A stretch of 64,000 bases of DNA from Pasteurellaceae bacterium Orientalotternb1 (GTDB taxonomy: Bacteria > Pseudomonadota > Gammaproteobacteria > Enterobacterales > Pasteurellaceae). Made by a program: the position numbers and the translations under genes. The notes below the pieces were generated by a model. It was given only the letters and a program-made list of their open reading frames with translations. It had not been told where the DNA came from and searched no databases. The DNA lies in assembly GCA_011455275.1 (NCBI GenBank), contig CP015028.1, forward strand, positions 842,911 through 906,910, written 5' to 3'. Positions 28,590-37,339 of this stretch are shown piece after piece; the stretch's first letter is position 1; each line of letters opens with the position of its first letter.

Positions 28590-30029
28590 ATGTCCCGTAA
28601 ACTCAGAAGAACCAAAATTGTTTGTACAATGGGTCCCGCAACAGATCGTGGCAATACACTTGAAAAAGTGATTGCCGCAGGTGCAAATATGGTTCGTATG
28701 AACTTCTCTCACGGTGTGCCTGAAGACCATATTGGTCGTGCGGAAAAAGTGCGTGAAATCGCTAAACGCTTAGGCAAACACGTTGCGATTTTAGGCGACT
28801 TACAAGGCCCTAAAATCCGTGTTTCCACCTTTAAAGAAGGCAAAATTTTCTTAAATATCGGCGATAAATTTACTCTCGATGCCACTCTCCCAAAAGGTGA
28901 AGGTACTCAAGAATCTGTAGGATTAGACTACAAAAACCTTCCAAATGATGTTGTACCAGGCGATATTCTTTTGTTAGATGATGGTAACGTGCAATTAAAG
29001 GTGCTTTCTATTGATGGAGCAAAAGTCTTTACTGAAGTAACTGTCGGTGGTCCACTCTCAAACAATAAAGGGATCAACAAATTAGGAGGCGGTTTATCTG
29101 CTCCAGCCTTAACTGAAAAAGATAAAGAAGACATCAAACTTGCGGCAAAAATTGGCGTAGACTACTTAGCCGTTTCTTTCCCACAATCCAGTGCAGACTT
29201 AAACTACGCCCGCCAATTAGCGAAAGAAGCTGGTTTAGACACCAAAATTGTCGCAAAAGTAGAACGTGCTGAAACCGTAGCAACAGAAGAAGCGATGAAT
29301 GATATCATCTTAGGTGCAGACGTGATTATGGTGGCTCGTGGTGACTTAGGTGTGGAAATCGGTGATGCGGCATTAGTTGGTGTACAGAAAAAATTGATCC
29401 GCCGTTCACGTCGTTTAAATCGTGTGGTCATCACCGCAACACAGATGATGGAATCGATGATCAAAAAACCAATGCCAACCCGTGCAGAAGTAATGGACGT
29501 GGCGAATGCGGTATTAGATGGTACTGATGCGGTTATGCTTTCAGGTGAAACAGCAAACGGTGACTACCCCGTTGAAACCGTGAAATCTATGGCGGAAGTT
29601 TGCTTAGGTGCAGAAACTATGCCAAGCATCAATGTTTCTCGTCACCGTATGGAACAAAAATTTGAGAAAGTAGAAGAAGCTGTTGCAATGTCAGCAATGT
29701 ACACCGCCAACCATATGGAAGGTGTGAGTGCGATTATTGCCTTAACACAGTCAGGTGAAACCGCAAAATTAATGAGCCGTATCAGCTCTGGTTTACCAAT
29801 CTACGCACTCTCTCGCAATGAACAAGCGTTAAACCGCTCTGCGTTATACCGTGGTGTGACACCTGTTTTCTATGATCAAGACAGCCGCACTATTGATGGT
29901 GCGAAAAAAGCACTTGGCTTATTAAAAGAACAAGGTTACTTAATGAGCGGTGATTTAGTGCTTTTAACTCATGGTGATGAGTTAAAAGAAGGTGGTACAA
30001 ATACGACTCGTTTATTGCGTGTTGAATAA
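28590..30029 (+). CDS. pykA: Pyruvate kinase (PykA type)
   Basis: Converts phosphoenolpyruvate and ADP to pyruvate and ATP. The 479-residue protein has [20 protein letters not shown] at the N-terminus, typical of PykA rather than PykF. The active-site signature is around AKVERAETV and [12 protein letters not shown], and the C-terminal allosteric domain runs from about 350. GGAGAAAC precedes the ATG. Codon bias is strong. A TATAAT (about 28500) upstream suggests a promoter. A clear terminator follows. Confidence 0.97.
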   Translation: MSRKLRRTKIVCTMGPATDRGNTLEKVIAAGANMVRMNFSHGVPEDHIGRAEKVREIAKRLGKHVAILGDLQGPKIRVSTFKEGKIFLNIGDKFTLDATLPKGEGTQESVGLDYKNLPNDVVPGDILLLDDGNVQLKVLSIDGAKVFTEVTVGGPLSNNKGINKLGGGLSAPALTEKDKEDIKLAAKIGVDYLAVSFPQSSADLNYARQLAKEAGLDTKIVAKVERAETVATEEAMNDIILGADVIMVARGDLGVEIGDAALVGVQKKLIRRSRRLNRVVITATQMMESMIKKPMPTRAEVMDVANAVLDGTDAVMLSGETANGDYPVETVKSMAEVCLGAETMPSINVSRHRMEQKFEKVEEAVAMSAMYTANHMEGVSAIIALTQSGETAKLMSRISSGLPIYALSRNEQALNRSALYRGVTPVFYDQDSRTIDGAKKALGLLKEQGYLMSGDLVLLTHGDELKEGGTNTTRLLRVE

Positions 30030-30041
30030 TTAGCATACTAA

Positions 30042-30070
30042 AAATCCACGCTTTGAGCGTGGATTTTTTT
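30042..30070 (+). terminator. Terminator of pykA
   Basis: AATCCACGC-TTTGA-GCGTGGATT stem followed by a T run, 13 bases after the stop. Confidence 0.9.
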
Positions 30071-30114
30071 ATCTCTATTTTGCCCTACTTACAGGGCGGA
30101 ACGTTTCCTTTTTA

Positions 30115-32073
30115 ATGCCAAAAACTATGCTTTCCTTACTTGCTCAACTCCGAGACGAAAATCTGATTTCAGAACTCAATTATCAATTTGCAAAATTAAT
30201 TGATCACAAACAACAGGCTTATCATTATTCTCCACAACAACAAAATCTAGCGATTTTACTCTCTGCGTTGGTTTCATTTAATGTGATGCAAGGACATAGC
30301 TGCGTGAGGTTAAATTCACTTACCGCCCAAAATCCCTTTGGACTCACTGGAAAACATCAGCACTTAGCAATGCAAATTTTGCAAAAAATTGATGGGATCT
30401 CACCGCTTGCATGGCAAAGGCTTTTACAGGATCACATTGCCTTTAGTGTGGATTCTCGGCAAGCAGCCCCTATGCTGTTCCAAGGTGATCGGCTCTACTT
30501 TTATCGTTACTGGCAAGCTGAAAATCAGATTGCGAACAGCCTACTACAAGCGGTCAGATCAGACGAAAATTTTGCAAATCCTGCGTTGCACAAACAGATT
30601 TTAGATTACTTTTTCCTTGCCGCAACGGAAACAATAGACTGGCAGAAAGTTGCTGTCGCAACGGCTTTGCAACAGAAATTTTGCTTGATTTCTGGCGGGC
30701 CTGGCACAGGTAAAACACGTACGGTTGCCATTTTACTTGCCGCACTCCAGCTAAAGCAGCTCAAACTTCAACAGCCACTTTTACATATTGCGTTAGCCGC
30801 TCCCACAGGCAAAGCCGCTGCACGGCTGAAAGAATCCATCACCGATAATCTCGCCAAACTGGCTTTGCCTGAAAGCCTAAAAAATGCCGTGCCGAACCAA
30901 GCTTCGACGATTCATAGTCTAATTGGCATCATACCGAATTGCGATACACCGAAACATCATCGTCGAAATCCGCTTCATATTGATCTATTAGTGATCGATG
31001 AAGCCTCAATGATCGACTTGTTTGTGATGCAAAAGTTGCTTGATGCCCTAAAGCCAAGCACTCGAGTCATTATGTTAGGCGATAAAGATCAACTTGCTTC
31101 TGTTGAAGCTGGCTCAATAATGAGTGAGCTTGGGTGCTTTCTCACCTATGGTTATAGCCCTGCTCACAGTCAATACCTCACGGAGACTACAGGCTTCTCG
31201 ATTCTCCCTGTACAACAAAAAGTCCCACCAATCTGCGACTCGCTTTGCCATCTTCGCCATAGCTATCGTTTTGATAAAAACTCGGGCATTGGGCAACTTG
31301 CGGCGGAAATTAACGACCAACAAGCGGTCAGATCATGGCAAACTTTTGCAAATTCGGCATTTAGTGACTTAACTCTTTACGAATATCCAGCCCAAACTTA
31401 CTTTGCCGATCCCTACCAACATCAGCAATATTGCGTTAATTTAGTGGTTGAAAAAGCACTAGCCCTCTACCGCCCTTATTTTGAATTAGTCAAAAAACGG
31501 GCAAAAGCACCACATAGTGTCAGTGTTGAACAAATTTTTACCGCTTTTCAACAAGTGCGGTTTCTCTCTGCTCTACGTGTGGGCGAACTCGGTGTTGAAC
31601 GGCTTAACCAAACGATCGCTGAAGCCTTATTACAAGCAGGATTGGTGCAATTCCGCCACAGCCGAGATAGCTATCTTGGCAAACCTATTTTAATCACCGA
31701 AAATGCCCCACAATTACACATTTTCAGCGGCGACATCGGCATTATTTTACCTGATGAACAGGGCAAAATACGGGTTTATTTTGAGAGTGAACAAGACGGC
31801 AAAACACACAGCCTTTCAGCTAGCCGCATCCCAAATTTTGAACCTGCATATGTGATGACCGTCCATAAATCACAAGGCTCAGAATTTGTGCACACCTTGT
31901 TGGTGACGCCACTAACCATATCACCTGTAGTAACCAAAGAACTGCTTTACACCGCCGTGACTCGAGCCAAACAGCAATTTACGCTATTCGGCGATGAAAA
32001 AAGCTGGAAACAAGGCGTGAAAAGTGAAGTTCAACGACAGAGCGGACTAAGTGAACAATTATTAGCATTTTGA
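30115..32073 (+). CDS. recD: Exodeoxyribonuclease V alpha chain (RecD helicase)
   Basis: Fast 5'-3' helicase subunit of RecBCD. The 652-residue protein has Walker A GGPGTGKTRT, LAAPTGKAAARLKES, Walker B LLVIDEASMID, GDKDQLASVEAGS and the C-terminal UvrD-like motifs TVHKSQGSEF and LLYTAVTRAK. Two full USS copies lie in frame and both are read as QAVRS-4 residues-FAN. The ribosome site is weak; the ATG at 30115 follows a T-rich stretch. recB and recC are not adjacent. At 652 residues it is somewhat longer than E. coli RecD (608). Confidence 0.96.
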   Translation: MPKTMLSLLAQLRDENLISELNYQFAKLIDHKQQAYHYSPQQQNLAILLSALVSFNVMQGHSCVRLNSLTAQNPFGLTGKHQHLAMQILQKIDGISPLAWQRLLQDHIAFSVDSRQAAPMLFQGDRLYFYRYWQAENQIANSLLQAVRSDENFANPALHKQILDYFFLAATETIDWQKVAVATALQQKFCLISGGPGTGKTRTVAILLAALQLKQLKLQQPLLHIALAAPTGKAAARLKESITDNLAKLALPESLKNAVPNQASTIHSLIGIIPNCDTPKHHRRNPLHIDLLVIDEASMIDLFVMQKLLDALKPSTRVIMLGDKDQLASVEAGSIMSELGCFLTYGYSPAHSQYLTETTGFSILPVQQKVPPICDSLCHLRHSYRFDKNSGIGQLAAEINDQQAVRSWQTFANSAFSDLTLYEYPAQTYFADPYQHQQYCVNLVVEKALALYRPYFELVKKRAKAPHSVSVEQIFTAFQQVRFLSALRVGELGVERLNQTIAEALLQAGLVQFRHSRDSYLGKPILITENAPQLHIFSGDIGIILPDEQGKIRVYFESEQDGKTHSLSASRIPNFEPAYVMTVHKSQGSEFVHTLLVTPLTISPVVTKELLYTAVTRAKQQFTLFGDEKSWKQGVKSEVQRQSGLSEQLLAF

Positions 32074-32147
32074 ATACTTTTATGCCAAAATGACTTTGGT
32101 CGTTTTTCGACAACAACCTGATTAAATATGACATAAAGGAATCCGTA

Positions 32148-32555
32148 ATGTATAAAAGATCGCTTGCACTACTCACCTCCGTCTTCATTTTAACTGGCTG
32201 CGGAAATCGTCTTCTGAATTATCAATTTGGATTCGAATATAATAATCCTGATCTCACTCAACTTATCGGTAAACATATTTCACTGGTTCAAGAACGGGTT
32301 TCATTACAAAAAACCGATACGACTGGGCTACTATATAATTACTACTATTTATATAAAGATTGTGATTATCAGGGCGATAAAATTACTTATAATGGTTATG
32401 GTGTCATTCTAAATCGACAACCTATTTATCACTGTGGAGAGATTTATTTCTCAACAGATAAAGACGGTATCATTACTAATTATATTGAAAAAGGCTATAT
32501 TCCACGGCGAGATTATCAAGCTTATTTTAAAGATTTGATTGTCATTGAAAAATAA
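32148..32555 (+). CDS. Hypothetical lipoprotein
   Basis: A 135-residue protein with a lipoprotein signal (SVFILTGCGN, Cys near residue 19). I do not recognise the mature part. It is rich in tyrosine (LLYNYYYLYKDCDYQ) and has two further cysteines that could form a disulfide. The DNA is clearly more AT-rich than the flanking recD and ybaK, and the gene is followed 10 bases later by another lipoprotein gene, suggesting a small acquired operon. AAGGAAT precedes the ATG. Confidence 0.65.
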   Translation: MYKRSLALLTSVFILTGCGNRLLNYQFGFEYNNPDLTQLIGKHISLVQERVSLQKTDTTGLLYNYYYLYKDCDYQGDKITYNGYGVILNRQPIYHCGEIYFSTDKDGIITNYIEKGYIPRRDYQAYFKDLIVIEK

Positions 32556-32565
32556 GAGGATCATA

Positions 32566-33219
32566 ATGAATAAACATATTGCAATAACATTATTAGCCAC
32601 AACAATCGGACTTGCTGCTTGTAGCTCGGTACCATCAACAAATACGGGAAATACAACGCCACCGTCTGCTATACCAATGAATGTGATCAATAAAGCTGAA
32701 CAATTAACCCATAGTGGGCAAGCAAAAGAAGCATTAGCATTAGTGATGCCTTATGCACAGCACGGAGATATGGTGGCAGAAGGTCTTCTTGGCTATATTT
32801 ACGATACTGGATTAAAAGATAAAGCCGAAGCAATTAAATGGCTCAAAAAATCTGCACAAAAAGGCGATTCAATTTCACAATATAATCTTGCGAATATTTA
32901 TTATGGTATGGGTGACTATTCTCGTGCTTATGATTATTACTATGATAGTGCAAAACAATCATACCCATCTGCAGTAACTCAAGTAGGCGTACTATATTAT
33001 TATGGTGAAGGCGTTGATCGCAACTACCGTGAATCCGCCAAATATTTCCAAAAGGCTGTCGATTTAGGTGATAAACGTGCTTATTATTTTCTTGGACTAA
33101 GTTATATGGAAAGTCATGGCGTCGCACAAGATCTAAATAAAGCCGCTGAACTAATGCTAAAAGCAAAAGAATATGGCATTGTAGCAGCGGATAAAAAATT
33201 AAAAGAGCTTGGATTATAA
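32566..33219 (+). CDS. Sel1-repeat lipoprotein
   Basis: A 217-residue lipoprotein (signal peptide with LAAC, Cys at residue 19). After a Ser/Thr-rich linker it carries three or four Sel1-like repeats: GDMVAEGLLGYIYDTG, GDSISQYNLANIYYGMG, YPSAVTQVGVLYYYGEGV and GDKRAYYFLGLSYMESHGV. Such repeats usually mediate protein contacts. The start is the ATG at 32566 with AGAGGA upstream; an in-frame start 9 codons earlier lies inside the preceding gene and would lose the signal peptide. It is AT-rich like its upstream partner, with which it probably forms an operon. Confidence 0.78.
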   Translation: MNKHIAITLLATTIGLAACSSVPSTNTGNTTPPSAIPMNVINKAEQLTHSGQAKEALALVMPYAQHGDMVAEGLLGYIYDTGLKDKAEAIKWLKKSAQKGDSISQYNLANIYYGMGDYSRAYDYYYDSAKQSYPSAVTQVGVLYYYGEGVDRNYRESAKYFQKAVDLGDKRAYYFLGLSYMESHGVAQDLNKAAELMLKAKEYGIVAADKKLKELGL

Positions 33220-33260
33220 AATAAAAGGCTGAGTTTATCATTCAGGCTTAGGTCGCTGAC

Positions 33261-33608
33261 AAACCCAGCTTTGCAGACATTCTGCCAAAGTTGGGTCTAT
33301 TTTTTGCCATGTTATCGCTTTCTGTGCTTTTCACTTTAGATAGCTACTCAAGCGGTCGGTTTTGTGGATTTTTTTGCCATTTCTCTATATTGATAAAGCC
33401 CACAGCATAAAATGAGTTAAAAAGCCCATAGCACAAGGGCTATCTTCTTGATATTTTGTGCTATTGCCGCTTGGTAGAAGTGTCGGGTGAGAATTCTTTC
33501 TGATTTTTGATTTTGGGTACACTGTGTGCGAAGGGGGTAACGCTGGTAATAGGCGGGGTTGGATTTTATGACTGACCTTAGTGTCTTTGACTTCTTCCTC
33601 TTTCTCAC
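33261..33608 (-). pseudogene. Transposase remnant, IS1182-like, C-terminal pieces
   Basis: Two minus-strand fragments of one degraded IS1182-type transposase. At 33417-33608 there is a Cys-region piece (YPLRTQCTQNQKSERILTRH, matching the family's CPLRxQCT...K...TRH). At 33261-33338 there is the C-terminal piece (STESD...AKNRPNFGRMSAKLGLSAT). A USS at about 33349 lies between them. The final 78 bases match the remnant at 13531-13608 with about six differences. No transposition function remains. Confidence 0.68.
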
Positions 33609-33629
33609 TCGCTTTGATCTGACCGCTTG

Positions 33630-34103
33630 TTATTCGCTGATCTCTGCAAAAGAAGCATTAAGTAAGGCGGCTAAATCTTGTGGTGAGAGTGCAATGTCTA
33701 ACCCACGTTTGCCGCCAGAAATATAAATTTGCTCAATGCCTTGAGCAGAGCTATCAATCAATGTGGGTAGGCGTTTCTTTTGCCCTAGAGGGCTAATGCC
33801 ACCGAGCAAATAACCCGTCGTTTTTTGAGCGATCTCTTTATCTGCCATTTCAGCTTTTTTTACACCTAACGCTTGTGCGGCACGTTTTAAATTCAGCATC
33901 TTAGCAACAGGAATAACCATAACGGCGAGCTTTTTTTGATCGCCATTTTCGGCAATGAGCAATGTTTTAAACACTTGATTGGCATCTAAATTCAGCTTTT
34001 CAACCGCTTCTAAGCCAAAATGGGTATTGTTTGGGTTATGTTCATAAGGGTGAATGCTAAAAGGAATTTTCTGTTTCTTGAGTAAGTTGATTGCTGGGGT
34101 CAT
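33630..34103 (-). CDS. ybaK: Cys-tRNA(Pro)/Cys-tRNA(Cys) deacylase YbaK
   Basis: Trans-editing enzyme of 157 residues that clears cysteine misattached to tRNA-Pro. It starts [20 protein letters not shown] and contains the substrate-pocket lysine region QVFKTLLI and the [17 protein letters not shown] motif of the YbaK/EbsC family; H. influenzae HI1434 is the structural prototype. It is divergent from usg, with a 93-base gap. Confidence 0.95.
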   Translation of the reverse strand: MTPAINLLKKQKIPFSIHPYEHNPNNTHFGLEAVEKLNLDANQVFKTLLIAENGDQKKLAVMVIPVAKMLNLKRAAQALGVKKAEMADKEIAQKTTGYLLGGISPLGQKKRLPTLIDSSAQGIEQIYISGGKRGLDIALSPQDLAALLNASFAEISE

Positions 34104-34196
34104 GATCTATCCTTGCGTTTTTCTTTTCGCATCATTGGGCAAAAAAGAGTAGAATTGCCACAATTTTTACGCCTTATTTTGACAGAGAGAACGAAA

Positions 34197-35183
34197 ATGG
34201 CAAATTTCCATTTAGCAATTGCAGCTGATTTTTTACTTGCAGAGAAATTATTAGATGCTTTAGAACAATGTGATTTAGCAATTGATGCGATTTCCGCCGT
34301 GGAATTGGAGAGTTTTGGCGAAGAGCATAATTTGCGTTTTGGAGCAAAAGCCGTGCCACAACTATCACTTGATGAAGTGGATTGGTCGCAGTTTAGCCAC
34401 GTATTATTTGCGGGAAAAATGGCAAATGCGGAGCTGTTAGCGAAAGCCGTGCAAGCAGGTTGTATTGTGCTAGATCTTTACGGCATTACGGCGTTAATTG
34501 GCAATGTGCCTGTGATTGTACCGAGTGTGAACAATGAAGTTGTTGCCAATGTTCGAGAACGCAACATCGTGGCGTTAGCTAATCCGCAAGTCAGCCAGTT
34601 AGCGTTAGCCCTGAAACCATTGTTAGATAAGCCATTACAGCAAATTTTTGTCTCATCTTTATTGCCTTCTGCCTATTTCGGTGATGAGAAAGTGCGTGAG
34701 TTAGCAGGGCAAACCGCACAGTTGCTTAACGGCATTCCATTAGATGATGAAAAGCCACGAGTGGCATTTGATGCTGTTCCTGCCAATGTACAAGGCGATG
34801 AAGCAAATTTGCCTTTTTCTCGTGCATTTGAGTTACAACTTGCAAAAGTTTTGCCGAATCTGACCGCTTGTGTTACCTTCCACTCTGTGCAAGTACCCGT
34901 CTTTTACGGTATTTCGCAGATGATCAGTGTACAATCAGAATATCCGTTGGATACCAATGAAATTAGCCAGTGCTGGCAATCCCAAAAGTGGATTGATTTC
35001 CACGAAAATGAGGTAATTACCGCAGTCAGAAATGGTGAAAATGAAGAATCAAACGGGCTACAAATTAGCCAACTATTAGCGAAAAGCGACAACAGCTTAC
35101 AGTTCTGGAGTGTGGCAGATGAACAGCGTTTCAGCTTGGCGTTTTTAGCCGTTGAGTTGCTGAAAGAAGTGATGCAATACTAA
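34197..35183 (+). CDS. usg: USG-1 protein, aspartate-semialdehyde dehydrogenase homolog
   Basis: A 328-residue homolog of aspartate-semialdehyde dehydrogenase, of the USG-1 type. Where ASADH has the nucleophilic cysteine in ANPNC, this protein reads ALANPQVSQL, with no cysteine. The C-terminal domain keeps VTFHSVQVPVFYGIS. It is therefore probably not a dehydrogenase; its role is unknown. The ATG at 34197 (GAGAACGAAA upstream) is chosen over an in-frame reading from 34113, which would begin with 28 unrelated residues. A USS in frame gives LTACVTF. Confidence 0.88.
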   Translation: MANFHLAIAADFLLAEKLLDALEQCDLAIDAISAVELESFGEEHNLRFGAKAVPQLSLDEVDWSQFSHVLFAGKMANAELLAKAVQAGCIVLDLYGITALIGNVPVIVPSVNNEVVANVRERNIVALANPQVSQLALALKPLLDKPLQQIFVSSLLPSAYFGDEKVRELAGQTAQLLNGIPLDDEKPRVAFDAVPANVQGDEANLPFSRAFELQLAKVLPNLTACVTFHSVQVPVFYGISQMISVQSEYPLDTNEISQCWQSQKWIDFHENEVITAVRNGENEESNGLQISQLLAKSDNSLQFWSVADEQRFSLAFLAVELLKEVMQY

Positions 35184-35185
35184 TT

Positions 35186-35215
35186 AAAAATGCTTGAGAT
35201 AACTCAAGCATTTTT
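35186..35215. terminator. Bidirectional terminator between usg and ung
   Basis: Near-perfect AAAAATGCTTGAG-ATAA-CTCAAGCATTTTT hairpin in the convergent gap. Confidence 0.9.
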
Positions 35216-35216
35216 G

Positions 35217-35885
35217 TTAGAGCGATAGGGGTAATTGCCAATTGATTTCGGTGAGATGATGTTGGCGTAGATACGCATTCGCTTTAGAAAAATGGCGGCA
35301 ACCGAGAAAACCTCGATGAGCCGAAAGTGGCGAAGGATGTGGTGCGGTCAGTACGCAATGGCGATTACGGTCGATAAATTGCCCTTTTTTCTGTGCGTGG
35401 CTGCCCCAAAGCAGAAAAACTAAATGCTCACGGTGTTGGTTTAATTGAGCAATCACTTTATCAGTAAACCTTTCCCAACCAATATTCGCATGTGAATGTG
35501 CTTTTCCGTGTTCAACAGTGAGTACCGTGTTGAGCATCAAAATGCCCTGTTTTGCCCAATCAATTAAATAACCATGCTGTGGAATTTGAAAACCAACATC
35601 TTGGGACAGCTCTTTATACATATTGAGCAATGACGGTGGTGGTGCGATGCCTGGTTTAACCGAAAATGAGAGACCATGGGCTTGATTTGGACCATGGTAG
35701 GGATCTTGCCCTAAAATCACCACTTTTACTTGATCAAACTCCGTCAATGCAAAAGCACTAAACACTTCATTCTGCGGCGGATAAATGGTTTTTCCTGCAA
35801 GCCGTTCTTGATGGACGGTTTGCAAAATATGTTGAAAATACTCTTGTGATTTTTCTTCTCCAATGGCGTCTTTCCAGGTTTTCAT
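35217..35885 (-). CDS. ung: Uracil-DNA glycosylase
   Basis: Removes uracil from DNA. The 222-residue family-1 enzyme has the catalytic GQDPYHG (Asp61), the GLSFSV uracil-pocket segment, LLLWGSHAQ-type motif ([13 protein letters not shown]) and the DNA-intercalating [10 protein letters not shown] loop. The ATG at 35885 begins MKTWKDAIG, as in relatives; an in-frame upstream extension of 19 residues is not conserved. The ung-grcA neighbourhood is also found in E. coli. Confidence 0.97.
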   Translation of the reverse strand: MKTWKDAIGEEKSQEYFQHILQTVHQERLAGKTIYPPQNEVFSAFALTEFDQVKVVILGQDPYHGPNQAHGLSFSVKPGIAPPPSLLNMYKELSQDVGFQIPQHGYLIDWAKQGILMLNTVLTVEHGKAHSHANIGWERFTDKVIAQLNQHREHLVFLLWGSHAQKKGQFIDRNRHCVLTAPHPSPLSAHRGFLGCRHFSKANAYLRQHHLTEINWQLPLSL

Positions 35886-36069
35886 ATCGATCCTTGTTAG
35901 CAATAGGTAAATTGACTGTTGTAGAATGTTAAAGTTGCTCAAAATTTGTTCTTTGAATGCAGTTTAAACAAAAAATAAGCAACTTTTTCTCGCTTTTTCT
36001 CGCTGAGTTGTTAGAATGTTCAAAATTTTTTGAAACTTTAAACTTTTTTAATAATTTCAGGAGTTCCCC

Positions 36070-36453
36070 ATGATCAAAGGTATTCAAATTACTCAATCTG
36101 CGAATAATAACCTATTAAATTCATTTTGGTTATTAGATGAAGCGAAAAATGAAGCTCGTTGCTTAGTTGCAAAAGGCGACTTTGCAGAAGACCAAGTGGT
36201 TGCAATTGATGCGTTAGGTGAAATTGCATACCGTGAAGTGCCAGTAAACGTAGCACCAACTATCAAAGTGGAAGGCGGTCAGCACTTAAATGTGAACGTA
36301 TTACGTCGTGAAACTTTGGAAGATGCGGTGAAAAACCCAGAAAAATACCCACAATTAACTATTCGTGTTTCTGGCTACGCAGTGCGTTTCAATTCATTAA
36401 CACCAGAACAACAACGTGATGTCATTACACGTACTTTTACAGAAAGTTTATAA
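36070..36453 (+). CDS. grcA: Autonomous glycyl radical cofactor
   Basis: A 127-residue spare glycyl-radical domain that can replace the damaged C-terminus of pyruvate formate-lyase. The radical glycine is in [12 protein letters not shown], close to the C-terminus; the ending [14 protein letters not shown] is typical. AGGAG lies 7 bases upstream of the ATG. It has strong codon bias, suggesting high expression, and a terminator follows. No convincing FNR or ArcA site was identified by eye in the 127-base upstream gap. Confidence 0.96.
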   Translation: MIKGIQITQSANNNLLNSFWLLDEAKNEARCLVAKGDFAEDQVVAIDALGEIAYREVPVNVAPTIKVEGGQHLNVNVLRRETLEDAVKNPEKYPQLTIRVSGYAVRFNSLTPEQQRDVITRTFTESL

Positions 36454-36466
36454 TTAGATCTCAACC

Positions 36467-36491
36467 AAAAAGCACCTTCGGGTGCTTTTTT
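36467..36491 (+). terminator. Terminator of grcA
   Basis: AAAAAGCACC-TTCG-GGTGCTTTTTT: UUCG-type tetraloop hairpin with T run. Confidence 0.92.
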
Positions 36492-36536
36492 ATTTGCAAA
36501 ATTATTTCAGGAACTAACCGCTTGTAGTTTGCAGAT

Positions 36537-36565
36537 ATAAAAAAACCGAGCCAATTGGCTCGGTT
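36537..36565 (-). terminator. Terminator of rpsO
   Basis: ACCGAGCC-AATT-GGCTCGGT stem. On the minus strand it is followed by a T run; it lies 15 bases after the rpsO stop. Confidence 0.9.
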
Positions 36566-36579
36566 CTTTAAATTCGAAA

Positions 36580-36849
36580 TTAGCGACGTAAACCTAGACG
36601 TGCGATAGTTTCAGAATATTTAGCAAGATCAGTACGTTTTAAGTAGTCTAATAATTTACGACGGCGTGAAACCATACGTAATAAACCACGACGACCGTGG
36701 TGATCTTTTTTGTGCTGAGCAAAGTGTGCTTGTAAGTGGTTGATTTGTGCAGTTAAAAGTGCGATTTGCACTTCTGAAGAACCTGTGTCTTTTGCATCAC
36801 GACCAAATTCAGCAACGATTTTTGCTTTTGCTTCTACGCTTAGAGACAT
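36580..36849 (-). CDS. rpsO: 30S ribosomal protein S15
   Basis: An 89-residue primary 16S rRNA-binding protein. The whole sequence is recognisable: [20 protein letters not shown], the LTAHLKxHxKDHHSRRGLLxxVxxRRxLLxYL-type core (here [12 protein letters not shown]), ending [13 protein letters not shown] precedes the ATG. pnp, the usual partner, is not adjacent. Confidence 0.98.
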   Translation of the reverse strand: MSLSVEAKAKIVAEFGRDAKDTGSSEVQIALLTAQINHLQAHFAQHKKDHHGRRGLLRMVSRRRKLLDYLKRTDLAKYSETIARLGLRR

Positions 36850-36972
36850 TTTTTACTCCTAAAAAGGTTGAGTGAATATTCATCAATAGCCGATCTCTAA
36901 TTCAGCTACGACACGGAGTTGCAAATTGTAAAGGGAAAGCTATTGTAAAGCAACGCCCTGAAATGAAATTTT

Positions 36973-37326
36973 TTATTTTCCTATTCTACCTAAATGGGTA
37001 TTTTTAAAATTATCCGAATATTTAAGACCATATCCGAGAATTCTATCAAAAGCCGAATGGGCAAACAAAATGCCCCCACAACCTACTAATGCATTTATAT
37101 CTAGATATTTACCGACCAGAAAAATAGTAACCGCCGTTCCTAGATGATGTCCAAAGTTATAGCAGACTGCCCCAATTTGAGAATTGATTAAATAACCAAT
37201 CATCGATAAGTCGGGAGCAAAGAATAGTACTAAAAACCACCACCAATCATATCCAGACTGCCCAAACATCAGAATACCTAAAATAAACAGTGCTAGATAC
37301 TCTAGGGTTAAAACTAATTTCATCAT
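36973..37326 (-). CDS. DUF4260 family membrane protein
   Basis: A 117-residue integral membrane protein with three or four hydrophobic segments (about 4-20, 24-44, 55-75 and 78-92). The family shows PDLSMIGYL, YNxGHH and HSAFDRILGYGLKY, all seen here. Function is unknown. It begins 13 bases after the antiporter gene ends, on the same strand, and is probably cotranscribed with it. Confidence 0.8.
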   Translation of the reverse strand: MMKLVLTLEYLALFILGILMFGQSGYDWWWFLVLFFAPDLSMIGYLINSQIGAVCYNFGHHLGTAVTIFLVGKYLDINALVGCGGILFAHSAFDRILGYGLKYSDNFKNTHLGRIGK

Positions 37327-37339
37327 TTTTCCAAATTAT

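Noticed and set aside
35943-36069. FNR or ArcA site before grcA
   Set aside because: Expected from E. coli, but no TTGAT-N4-ATCAA or convincing variant is visible; only A/T-rich repeats of CTCGCTTTTTCTCGCT type.
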